In this document: piece by piece, positions 21,378 to 31,200 of the stretch
How the letters are laid out: each line of letters starts with the position of its first letter
How positions within the stretch are numbered: position 1 is the first letter of the stretch
Origin: Furcasterigmium furcatum
Taxonomy: Eukaryota > Ascomycota > Sordariomycetes > Glomerellales > Plectosphaerellaceae
Direction: 5' to 3'
Assembly (NCBI GenBank): GCA_001599815.1
Contig: BCIA01000006.1
Coordinates: 4,404,961 to 4,468,960 of the forward strand
DNA length: 64,000 nucleotides
The notes under the pieces: generated by a model
The model's database searches: none
What the model was told of the DNA's origin: nothing
Seen by the model: only the letters and a program-made list of their open reading frames with translations
Made by a program: the position numbers and the translations under genes

Positions 21378-22718
21378 TCACCCCCGAGCCAGCGCGCGCT
21401 CGACGAGGACCTTGCACTCCGCCGGGTCTTCAAAGACGTACCACGCGTCGCGGGGCACGTCCTTGAAGGCCTCCTCGAACCGCTCTTCCTCGTTCTTCTC
21501 CTCGATGCCCGTGGCGGCGAGATCGGTCACCTTACGGATGAGGATGAGTCTGATCCAGCCCTTGTGTTCGCGGTATCTGCAGGTCGGAACGTCAGCATGG
21601 AGACTCGCAGCCGAGAAGGCTGGCTTGACCTACATATCCCCGTAGGCTTCGGGGTCGGACTGCGTCGAGTCGCCGATGAGGATCATCTTCCGCTTGGGCA
21701 GCCAGGAGTGCACTTTGCGGATTCTCGAGGTCTTGTACTCTGCCGTGCCCATGGTCAAGGAGCCAAGCAGGCCGGCGATGGTGCGCCAGCTCCCGTCGCG
21801 GAGGATCAGCGTGCCGGGAGGGAAGTTCTGGTGGATGAACCTCCTGAGGAAGGGGTATAGGTTGTAGGGCGATGCGGAGACGTAGAACCACGGCGACTCC
21901 CTCGGCAGGATGGAGTAGATATGCTCGTAGAGCTCCGGCATCCCGGGGACGAGCTTCGGGGGGTCGACGAGGGTATTGCGGTACACGCCGAGGGGGTCGC
22001 TCGTCTTGGTGATCTTGATCGTGTCATCGACGTCTGTCGCGGGCAAAGTCAGTCAGCATGCTGGGGCGATCAGGAGAGCTATGTCCATATCGAGTGCCAT
22101 ACCTGAGATGACGGCCCAACCCTCGGGGCCCGCGAAGAAGGTGGTCATCTCCAGAATGCCAATGGCGCTTCGAGACATCTTCGCGTTGGACCTGAGCAAC
22201 GTGCCGCTCGGCTGTCCGGGCAGCGAGATGATGTCGCTGCTGATGCCGTTGGGGCCCGTCGGCCCCAGGGTGAGCTGCTTGCCGTGGTGGAGGACGGTGA
22301 TCTTGCGCGACGGCCTGACCTGCCACATGAACGGCAGCATCCTCGTCTCGATGGTCTTCTTCTCGACCGGGTTGTCGTTGAGGCCGAGCATCTTGGCGAC
22401 GCTTGTCACCAGGTCCGTCTCCTTGGGCCTCTCGTCCCTCTCGAACACGGCGGCCACGAACTCTGCGTGCCAGGCGCCGCTCGACGTCTGGAAGGCGGTG
22501 TTGTCGAGCAGCCAAACGACATCGTCGCTCGTGACAGGCTTCCCGAAGGGGTTGCGGCTGCCGAGGTAGGAGAGGAACTTGTTGGCGGTCGGGGAGGAGA
22601 AGGTCGTCTGCTTTGATGCGATCTTGGCTTCCATTTCGTCAAACTTGCGGACTCGGCGCGTCTCGTCTGCGAGCTGGTCGGCGCGCGCCTCCGCGGGGGT
22701 TTTTGTATGGTGCGGCAT
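21378..22718 (-). CDS. APP1-like phosphatidate phosphatase (DUF2183)
   Basis: Three exons, 22718-22103, 22033-21634 and 21576-21378, give about 404 residues with introns of 69 and 57 bp. The catalytic DxDxT motif appears exactly at the first junction as ISDVDDTIKITKTSD (D206, D208, T210). It is followed by the family's WFYVSASPYNLYPFL, LILRDGSW, RKMILIGDSTQSDPEAYGDIY and the C-terminal WYVFEDP. In yeast, App1 is a Mg2+-dependent phosphatidate phosphatase linked to actin patches and membrane traffic; the reaction is phosphatidate to diacylglycerol. This protein keeps the catalytic core but is shorter than yeast App1 (587 residues) and lacks its proline-rich tail. No signal peptide is seen. The N-terminal ~200 residues are moderately basic and hold the conserved GPxGxSSD block. 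Confidence 0.87.
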
Positions 22719-24498
22719 GGCTGCGACGGTGTGTAGGTTTGTGGCGAGAGAAGGAAAGCCTTGCGACCCTGATCAGGGGTTGTTGTTGTCTTTGAATGCC
22801 GTGGTCTCGAGGCAGGCTGGCTGGGAGTATCGCGGGGGGAAGACCCGGGTCATGAGGTCAGGGGCTGGGCAGAAGCGCCGTGCACATGTGCCTGGTCGTC
22901 TCGAGCGACTTGCATGCGAGCAGCACGCAGTCCAATGGCACACAGGTGGAGGGGTCACAAGAGGGAAAGGGTACGGAAGCCTAAGTAGTCGCGGTAAAGG
23001 TGAATCGAAGCTTCTCAAACCTCCGAAGAGCGGTGGGGATCTTCGACCAACGCGGGCGCGATGCTGGCTAGGCACGAGACTCGCTGGGAGAGCGCCTTGT
23101 TCCTGACTTGTGTCAGGCTACCTGCCCTATTAGCTGCATAACATGCACAAGACAAGGAGGATGGCCAGGCGTTGGTAGGCCAAAGTCATGCTGTGGAGTT
23201 GGTGATCATCAGGCTTGGCCGCATGTGACGCCTGCTGGCTGTTGGTTCGTTGGTTCCAGCGAAGGATCAAGGGTCCGTCCGCGAGGGGGCGCTGGAGGTA
23301 CAGCTTGTACGTCGCGAAGAGAGGATAGCAGTTGGATAGGCAGTACTGAAGCCTGTCGACTTTGGAAAAGGCCATACTTATCCTCAAATCATGAGAACAT
23401 AGTCCGCAGGCCGCGGACCGCGTCGCGTGCATCCAAGTTGCGCTCGTCTTGGTATGGGAGTCTGTGAGACAAGACCTCGGATCCCCTCAAGCGTGTTAGG
23501 CGCTCTGTCAGACACAGAGGTGCATCCTTCGCACGCCCGGAAGCTGACGAACCGCCGGGGACTTGGATGTCGGGCGCGCTCTGGGTCATTTCGAGTCCAT
23601 CTTGCAGCCAGCCAACGGCATGACCGACCAGGCAAACATGCAAGCTGCAGCTTTGGCTGATGAGATGAGAGGAGGGCCTGCTTCTTTTAACCGTAATTTG
23701 AGCGCTGGTCAGGCATGACTCAGCACTCATGGATTTGTGCCGCTCGACTGAAACGGAGTCAACTTGTGCAACCCTCAGTGAAGAAGCCGTAACGGAATGT
23801 GGTCCTGGCCGTATCCACGCATCCGTTCAGAACCTTAATACAGCATCACTACCAAACCCCCAAGTCCACCGAAGAGCAGCTCGGCGGCATCCATTGCCTG
23901 ATTAGAAAGAAGATTCAGTAGCGGGCGGCTGCCTTTTAACGTCCAATGGAACATGTTAATAGTTGTCTTGGATATCTCGCATCTGGATGATGTGCGTCTC
24001 GGTATCATGTACACCATCACCTACAGGCATCCAGGGACGAGTGGCGGACCAGCCACTGGGATCGAATCGAAGGCCAACCTCCATAGCAGGATCCGTGGCT
24101 CGTTATACACAGGCGCAAGGCCGGCTCGCTACTTTTTGCCGCCCAATATCTCAAGTCGACTGGTTAGGGTCGTCCGTACAGTCTTGCGCGCTGTCATTCT
24201 CTATGCAGACGTCTAATGCAGACTCTGCGCTTCACCCAATACATGTCAGTCGCTACAACAGACGTTGAGATCACACTACTGAGGCATATGAAATCGCTGA
24301 GGGTGACTTCGGGGTAATGATCTATTTTCTCTCCTGCTTCTGTCGTCCTCCTGAGACACGATGCAACACAATCAGTATCTGTCCTTCCCTGACGGCTTCC
24401 TTCCTTAGAACTCATCCCAAGCAACGGCGTACTACTCAGACAAAGAGGCCCTCATCCACGTCCTCATCCTCGTCCCCATTTCCAAGGAACTTGCTGAG
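22719..24498. other. Intergenic region, 1.8 kb
   Basis: Open frames on both strands (longest about 113 codons outside gene antisense) lack family motifs and splice logic. The left end should hold the APP1-like promoter. I see no repeat or mobile-element end. Confidence 0.4.
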
Positions 24499-24858
24499 CT
24501 ACCAGGTGCACTTGACCTCCGTCCACACCATCCAGTAGATATCGTTGTTCGTGTACCCAATGTAGGAGCGTTCGTTCGTGGTGCGCTTGAGGCAGCGCTT
24601 GTTCTGACCTCGGAACTTGAAATGACCCCTTCCACCTTTTTTGTCGATGCAGAGGTCGGTCATGCTGGGAACGTTCCGAGGGTTGCTGCAGCCATCGTAC
24701 CCGCTGACTGGGTATTTGCCGTATTTGGTCGTAAATTCGGCATTGTAGGCACAGCGTTTAGTGCTTCTGTTGCACGTGCTGGCGAGTGAATAGGAGTCCG
24801 CGACAGCCGTGGTCGCAAGTCCGAGGACGGCAGCGTTGAGGATTGAGGTGAGCTGCAT
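24499..24858 (-). CDS. Small secreted cysteine-rich basic protein, 119 aa (effector candidate)
   Basis: A single exon of 119 residues. A signal peptide is evident (MQLTSILNAAVLGLATTAVA, cleavage near residue 20-21). The mature ~99 residues are basic, rich in Lys, Arg, Tyr and Asn, and contain six cysteines, suggesting three disulfides (TCNRSTKRC, YDGCSNPRN, LCIDKK, KRCLKRTTN, VKCTW). The protein ends three residues after the last aromatic stretch. I do not recognise the family. Size, secretion and six-Cys layout fit fungal effectors or small antimicrobial-type proteins, but no function can be assigned. It stands alone between two regions without clear genes, a typical setting for lineage-specific secreted proteins. 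Confidence 0.7.
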   Translation of the reverse strand: MQLTSILNAAVLGLATTAVADSYSLASTCNRSTKRCAYNAEFTTKYGKYPVSGYDGCSNPRNVPSMTDLCIDKKGGRGHFKFRGQNKRCLKRTTNERSYIGYTNNDIYWMVWTEVKCTW

Positions 24859-25336
24859 TTTGGGCCGAGAGGTGTACTGGTAACTGAACCGTTGGTGCTT
24901 GATTGGTGTGATGTTGAGGTGCAGGTAATGCTTGAAATCTTCCCGGGGGGGGGTTGAGGAACGGGAAGTAGTGGCAGATGTGAGCTTAGGACTCGACTGC
25001 CTTGTATTCTTATAGTTTGGAAAGCGCTGCTAAGTTGCGTAGGTGCACATTCTTCTTTCTGCCTTTCCTGATTTATTTCGCAATGGTATTTCCGCATTAG
25101 GATATGCTGCGGCTTATGGGCTGTTCACAAGGTGGCCGTGCCAGATTGGATGGGCTCCATATTCCCCGCGGAACCGAACCGATAGCGTTAGTTCAAGCAT
25201 GTCAGCAAGCTGACCCCAGTTGCTGATCTCAACTTTCGGCACCCAATTCGTGCCGGTTAATATTTATTTCAGGGCTCTGAGATGATCGCCATGTGGCCCT
25301 GATATCATTGATGACGGACGACGACACGGTTGGTTC
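24859..25336. other. Upstream region of the small secreted protein gene
   Basis: 478 bp with a run of ten G after CCC near 24943 and no convincing ORF. The minus frame 24660-25097 is an out-of-frame shadow extending into this region. Confidence 0.35.
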
Positions 25337-26034
25337 ATGGAGTACTGCAACTTCATCCTGACGAACACAGACCTGGTCAACCTTTCCTGCGCCCCGACGG
25401 GTCTTGCTTCGTCCCATGCACTCACGGGCTTACAGTCAGCCCTATTTCGAGAACTGGGCAATAACACGGCTATGCAGCGGTCCGGCTGGCGAGCAGCCAA
25501 ATGAGTGCTGGCCTGTCTTGAGAGATATTGAACCCGGCAGTTGGATCGTGGCAGTGTCGCATGAGCGGTTCCCTGGCCAATATGCCCGGTTACATATGTT
25601 CGATACGGATTCGCACGGGCGATCCAGCGGCTTCGGCAATGCTTCTCCAAGAACTCGTGAAGCCTGAATTTGAGGAAGTAGCAGGGCGCCTGAAGAAATC
25701 CCTGCAGAAGACTGCGTCCGGAGTCGACACAGAGCTGCTGAAGAAGCCGCTGGACGCAAAGCGGCGGGCCCTGGGGGACACTAAGCCACCCTGGAACCTG
25801 AGCTACATATCCGACCTCGACGACGGCGGCAGACGTTCTATTCTGAAGGGCTTTCTCGAGGATGCAGTCTTTGTCAAGGAAAATGTAAGGGAAGCCGTAC
25901 GGGCGAAATCTGAAGGTATGTAAATTGACCCTGATTCGCCAGCTAACTATTTCAAAACAGCAACCAATGCTGTCTCAGGAGTCTCTACAAGCAACACTCG
26001 GGAGTTGGCACTGAAGGGCGAAAATGCTGACTGA
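25337..26034 (+). pseudogene. Frame-disrupted or mis-modelled hypothetical gene
   Basis: Protein-like sequence appears in successive frames. A 5' frame opens at ATG 25337 (MEYCNFILTNTDLVN). A second frame, about 25430-25600, reads PYFENWAITRLCSGP and IEPGSWIVAVSHERF. A third, about 25600-25916, reads LLQELVKPEFEEVAGRLKK and PPWNLSYISDLDDGG. The 3' end has a clean intron (GTATGT at 25917 to AACAG at 25961, with a GCTAAC branch) leading to a 24-codon last exon ending at 26032-26034. The first frame change could be an intron (an acceptor-like CTTACAG precedes PYFENW). The second, near 25590, has no usable GT/AG pair, so a frameshift is likely. No family is recognised. It is either a decayed gene or one whose true exons I have not resolved. 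Confidence 0.35.
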
Positions 26035-26956
26035 CACATCGACGGAGCGTGATTGGAACCCGGATCTGCATGAAACAGAGTACCATATATTCAGGAGAGT
26101 CGGAATCCAGTAAGGAACACGGCAGTTTTCAGGTGTATCCCTGACGCTGGTATAGGAGCATACCCATTGGGAAACAGAACATCTGCTCCCCGTTGACGAC
26201 GACGACGATCTGTAGTAGCTGAGAATAACATAGATTTCGCGTCACATTGTGTACAATACATGTCCTGGCTTTCAAGCCTTGTTCGGGCTGTCCATCTTGA
26301 ACGGGATGTCGTGTACCTGAGGAGGTTCAGAGGCATGGTGAATGCCGTACGGCGAGGTCTCGAACCGTTTCGCCCCTTTTACCGTACCGGACCAGTGCAA
26401 TTGTGCAGGGTCCTGGCTGTCGGCGCCAAAACGGACTGGCCACTAGTGCGAATTGGTGCACGTTTCAGGGCGGGGCCGGCTCGGGGTTGTTCCGGCCGGG
26501 CGTCGCCAGAAGTATGATCCGTTGCTGATAGAGGAAAGCCAAGAGTCTTGGCATTCAGAGTGGCACACGAACATCCTTCGTCCCAAGTCCGCGATGCCCA
26601 GACGGCCTGGTTGGCATTCAACTGCCTCCAGGTCAACATCGCTGGACGTCGACAACCTCGATCCATCGAAATTACGACGATACGAATCATTCACCCCAGT
26701 CCCGATTGCTTCACGGACCGCATTGATTGTGGTGGCTACCCAGCCCTCGACCGTTTCTGCGCTCCGACACATCGACTTCGCCCCCGAGGCCGTTTCCGAC
26801 CTCTTCACCCCCTCCCTCGAAGTCTTACCCTGACACACCACAAGAGAGACGTACGGCCAGTCGTCGGCTTGGCTCAACGGCCCGAAAGACCAGGGTCGGA
26901 ACCACTTGCTGCTCCTCTCCAACTGGTAGCCATCTCGACCACTTCGCCCGCCTACC
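26035..26956. other. Intergenic region, 0.9 kb
   Basis: Overlapping open frames on both strands (26443-26994 minus, 26453-26833 and 26548-27186 plus) have no motifs and are mutually exclusive. I support none of them. Confidence 0.35.
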
Positions 26957-27412
26957 ATGAGTCGAAACTCGTCAGACGTCTGCTCGCACAACAACCCGGA
27001 CTACGTGGAGAATCCGCAACACGACGAAGAAGACCAGTGGTCCGGCTGCGCTGTTCCCTCAGACCTCTCCCTGGCGTCCGTTGTCGAGGAGTGCTGCGCG
27101 AACCTCGGCGACGGCTTCCAGCTCACATATCAACACTGGTTCCAGCTGGTGGCCGAGACAGAAACAGACAGCGTCCCCTGCTATAGCACGTGCCTGACAA
27201 ACGTGTCGGCCACCTACTATGCCGACTCCCAGAACATCACAGACTGCGTAAAGCTGAGGGCGACGGGCGAGGAGATCGACGCAGCCTCGAGCTCATTTCT
27301 TTGCGCCGGCCCAGCAATGCGCACCAATGCGGCCACGAGACAGTTTGCCGGCGAACCTTTAGCCTGGTCGATGAGCCTACTGGCCCTGATCGCCTGCTTC
27401 GTCAGGCTATGA
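26957..27412 (+). CDS. Small cysteine-rich protein with hydrophobic C-terminus
   Basis: A single-exon frame of 151 residues. It has nine cysteines (for example DVCSHNN, WSGCAVP, EECCANLGD, VPCYSTCL, DCVKL, FLCAGP) and potential N-glycosylation sites (NVSAT, QNITD). The last 17 residues are strongly hydrophobic (LAWSMSLLALIACFVRL), like the propeptide of a GPI-anchored protein or a tail anchor. No signal peptide precedes the first Cys, so a 5' exon carrying one may be missing. I could not find it in the 120 bp upstream. If secreted, it would be a small wall- or membrane-bound cysteine-rich protein. The family is not recognised. It is the gene immediately upstream of, and in the same orientation as, the giant mucin-like gene. 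Confidence 0.5.
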   Translation: MSRNSSDVCSHNNPDYVENPQHDEEDQWSGCAVPSDLSLASVVEECCANLGDGFQLTYQHWFQLVAETETDSVPCYSTCLTNVSATYYADSQNITDCVKLRATGEEIDAASSSFLCAGPAMRTNAATRQFAGEPLAWSMSLLALIACFVRL

Positions 27413-28274
27413 TATCAGCGTGTGGCGTGCTGATTGAGGCAACCAGCGCGAACTGGGGCCCTGCAACGGCGGTCATCGGATGCGGGAAAGCGATTGCGGA
27501 TTCGGAATTAAGCACATGGGGCGGCATATGGCGCGCGACATCATCATTTTTGTCCATGTAAGAGGTCATATCGTGCGGCGGAGTTAAGGCGTTGAACATA
27601 ATCTGCGAACGGAATCGATTCTTCAGTCACCCTCGTCCTCGTCTCCCACTGGCTCACTTAAGCGACTGTTTGGATCTGGCAGGTTGATGTTTATCTGGCA
27701 GCTTATTTAAACTTTCTGGCGGGCACGGAAAGGGTCCTGTCAGTCAATCAAGTGCCGGCTTTGTGAGACCAGCATTGGCGAATTGTCTCAGAGCCCACGC
27801 AACCATCAGATCTCACCGACCTGACGTCGACACACGCACCACGAGGCCCTCCGACAGGCTCACATGGAGAGATCTTGTTGAAGATTTGCCGCTGAATCGG
27901 GCGGGCTAGGCCGAGGCGAGATCCCGAGTACATACCTTGCCATTAGTCTTGGTTTGCCGGCCGGCTGCAAAGCCTGGGACCGGGAGGAATGCGGCGGCGT
28001 GGCTTTCCACGGCAACCCAGACGCACACCGAGAAACTAATGATGATAATGAGACCAATGATTCATCCAAGTCCGTCTTCTAACTGCAGACATCAAATGTC
28101 CTAGAGCCAGCTGGTTGAAGCTGTACTATTGCATCTGCCCTCACTTTCGTGACGCTTCTCAACTCCTGGCTGGTTCTCTGCGATTCTCAACGTTGGCTCC
28201 TCATCCATCTACAATCACAGGCCATTTAGAAGATACGGCGGCGTCCATCATGACGGGTCACGCCGGTCGATATT
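27413..28274 (+). promoter_or_regulatory. Upstream region of the giant gene
   Basis: 862 bp without a protein-like ORF. It is comparatively mixed in composition and carries CTTATTTAAAC near 27701-27711 as the only TATA-like element. It should contain the promoter of the giant gene. Confidence 0.4.
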
Positions 28275-31200
28275 ATGAGGGCTTGGAGTTCATGGCTGTC
28301 TCTTGCGACCTTCGTCCTCTCTACCCTCGCCCGCCACATTGACAGGAGATCCATATCCCACCACCATGGCGACCATGGCCACAGCAGAGCCGACAACAGC
28401 ACGATCGATGATGAAGTCTGCTTCGAGACAAGGCCGGATTGCCATGAAGTGGTCATCGAGGTCGTGTACGTCGGCGACAAGGAATGGGTAGATGCATGTA
28501 TGGAATCCGGCAGTATACCACCGGAAGCCATCGCTGCTCTTCCATTTCCGTGGCCTGGTGATGGGACGGATGGGTTCGAGGATGAGGATGAACAGATTTG
28601 GGAGTCGAGCAACACGCAGCCCTCGCGCTTTGTCACACACACTCTGTCGACTTATCAGGGGAACGCAACTTTAACCGGCCCCCAGACGATCTCTACCATC
28701 TTTTCGAACGGTGACGAGGCGGGGACCTTTCTCGTGGCCAACCCAACACACACGGCAAACGACGGCGCGGCGGATCTGGGTCCTTCGGCGGCGGCCGGCC
28801 AAGGGTCGGGCTCGGACGTTTCTTCCGGCTCGGGTCAGGGCGAAGACGCAGCACAAGGGCCGGGCAATGAAGAAGTCGCTGGGCAATCCCCAGGTCAGCA
28901 ACTTGATCAGTCAGACAGCGGCAACGGCGGCGGCAACGTGAGCCCAGAGTCTGGCTCAGACTCTAGTTCAGGACTGGGCGATGAAGAGGGCGGTGGATCA
29001 GCTCCAGGCTCAGGGGCGGGAGCTGGTTCAGGTTCGGGCCAAGGTGACCATGATCCTGGAACCGACTCTGAGGGAGACGGGAGTGATAGCTCTGGCTCGG
29101 GACTAGACTCCGGGCCCGGAGAGGGAGTTGAACCAAGCCCAGGTTCCGGACACGACGACAATGAGCCTGGAACTGATTCTGGGGAGGGCGTGGGCTCAGA
29201 TGCTGCCGGTGACTCTGGCCCTGACTCTGGCCCCGGCCCTGGTTCAGGGGTTGGTGCTGGCTCCAACGATGGCTCTGGCGCAGGATCAGGCGAGGACCCA
29301 GATTCTGGGTCTGGGGCTGGATCTGGTTCAGGAGCTGATTCTGGGTCTGGGGCTGGATCTGGTTCAGGAGCTGATTCTGGCTCTGGCGCTGGATCTGGTT
29401 CAGGAGCTGATTCTGGATCAGGGGGCGACTCCGGGTTGGGTGTCGACTTGGGCCCTGGTGATGATGCTGGGCCTGATCCAAGTCTAGGAGCGGGCTCGGG
29501 CTCAGGACCAGACTCTGACCCAGGCAACGACTCCGGACCTGGGGGAAATTCTGGCTCTGACCCTGGCTCTGGCGGCAACTCAGGCTCCGGTTCAGGGCCA
29601 GATCCTGGGTCCAGTGATGATTCCGGGTCCGGCCCAAGCCCTGCGCCAGGTGCGGGCTCAGATTCCGGACCAGGCTCAGACCCAGGAGACGACTCCGGCC
29701 CTGGTGACAATTCAGGCTCCGGTTCAGGACCAGACTCTGGGTCCGGCGATGATTCTGGCCCAGGTTCTGGCTCAGGACCAGGATCGGGCTCTGACTCAGG
29801 GCCAGATTCTGACCCAGGGAACGATTCCGGCCCTGGGTCTGGTGGCAACTCAGGCTCCGGTTCAGGACCGGACTCTGGGCCTGGCGATGATCCCGGGCCC
29901 GGCTCAAGCCCAGGGGCAGGACCGGGCTCAGGACCAGACACTGACCCAGGCGACGACTCAGGCCCTGGGGGAAGTCCTGGCCCTGGCCCTGGGTCTGACG
30001 ACAATTCAGGCTCTGGTTCAGGACCAGGTTCTGGGTCCGGCGATAATTCTGGCCCAGGTTCTGGCCCAGGCTCCGGGCAGGATGACGACCAAGGGGCTGA
30101 ACAACCCGGTGATGGCGATGAGACTACCTCGAGATTGACTACAACGGAAGGATCCTTCAGCTTCTCCCCGTTTTACGTCACACAGTTCATCCCCGTCTTC
30201 GGTATCGCACAAGCAACGACCATCTCTACGATCCTTCCCATCGGCGGTAGACCCGGCACATTCATCGTCCTTGTCCCAGCCACGCCGCCCACAGGACCAG
30301 TTGAGCAAACTCCGTCTGAGGGTGAAGCTCAATCGCCAACGCCTTCGGACTTCGATCCTCCTCAGCTGCCGACGTTCACGTCACTCGACCCAGATGATCC
30401 TTCGAGTGTATCCTCCACCAGCTTCCCAGGCTCCGGAGCTCCTCCACCTGAGCCTGGCGGCCAGACAAGTGCGACGGCATCTGTAACATCAACAGAAAAC
30501 TCAACACAGACAGGAAGCACTGGGGGCGGTGTGTTGCCCGATCTTGGATCCGCAGGAGACAGCACCACAACTTCTCAGGAGCCTTCGGACGCCACTTCTA
30601 CCAGTACCGCGAGTCAGCTGGGTTCATCAGATCCCCCTGAGACCTTGGAATCAGACAGCTCTACCGGTTCAGTCCCATCTGATAACTCAGAAGAGCCGTC
30701 ATCCAGCAGCTCCGACTCCACCTTCGACCCAGCACCTGGTTCCGACCCGCCCATCACTTCAACTTCAGGGATTCAGTCATCCGAGAGTGAACTCATCGAA
30801 TCAAGCGCCGAGACAGTCACCCCGACTACAAGTGAGGACTTCACAGAGTTGTCCTCGGTTTCAGATCCCACCACATCGACTTCCAGCGATGAGGCCGGCG
30901 AGACGGAAATTCCCCAGAGCACACTGAGCTCTGATGAGAGCGACATAATCACCACATCCAATACACTGCCCGAAACCCGATCTCAGCTGCCTGGTGAAGG
31001 CGAGGCGACCGATGACTCCTCATCGACCAGCGAAGCCACATCATTGACCGACGTCACCACATCCAGCGAGAGTTCCTTCACCACGGACCTATCGACTCCC
31101 ACCCTGGAAACGACTACTACGGATGTCTCCAGCACCGTCACGATCAGCCCTGATTTGGGTTCTGAAGTTGACAGTTCGTCCGTTGATTCGACAATAGAGA

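Noticed and set aside
26355..26385. B-box-like GGTTCGAGACC on the minus strand
   Set aside because: The flanking bases do not form a T-arm or acceptor stem, so no tRNA is called.
28907..30004. 365-codon minus-strand Pro/Glu/Ser-rich ORF
   Set aside because: Antisense of the Gly/Ser/Asp/Pro zone. Its Pro/Glu richness mirrors the plus-strand codons.
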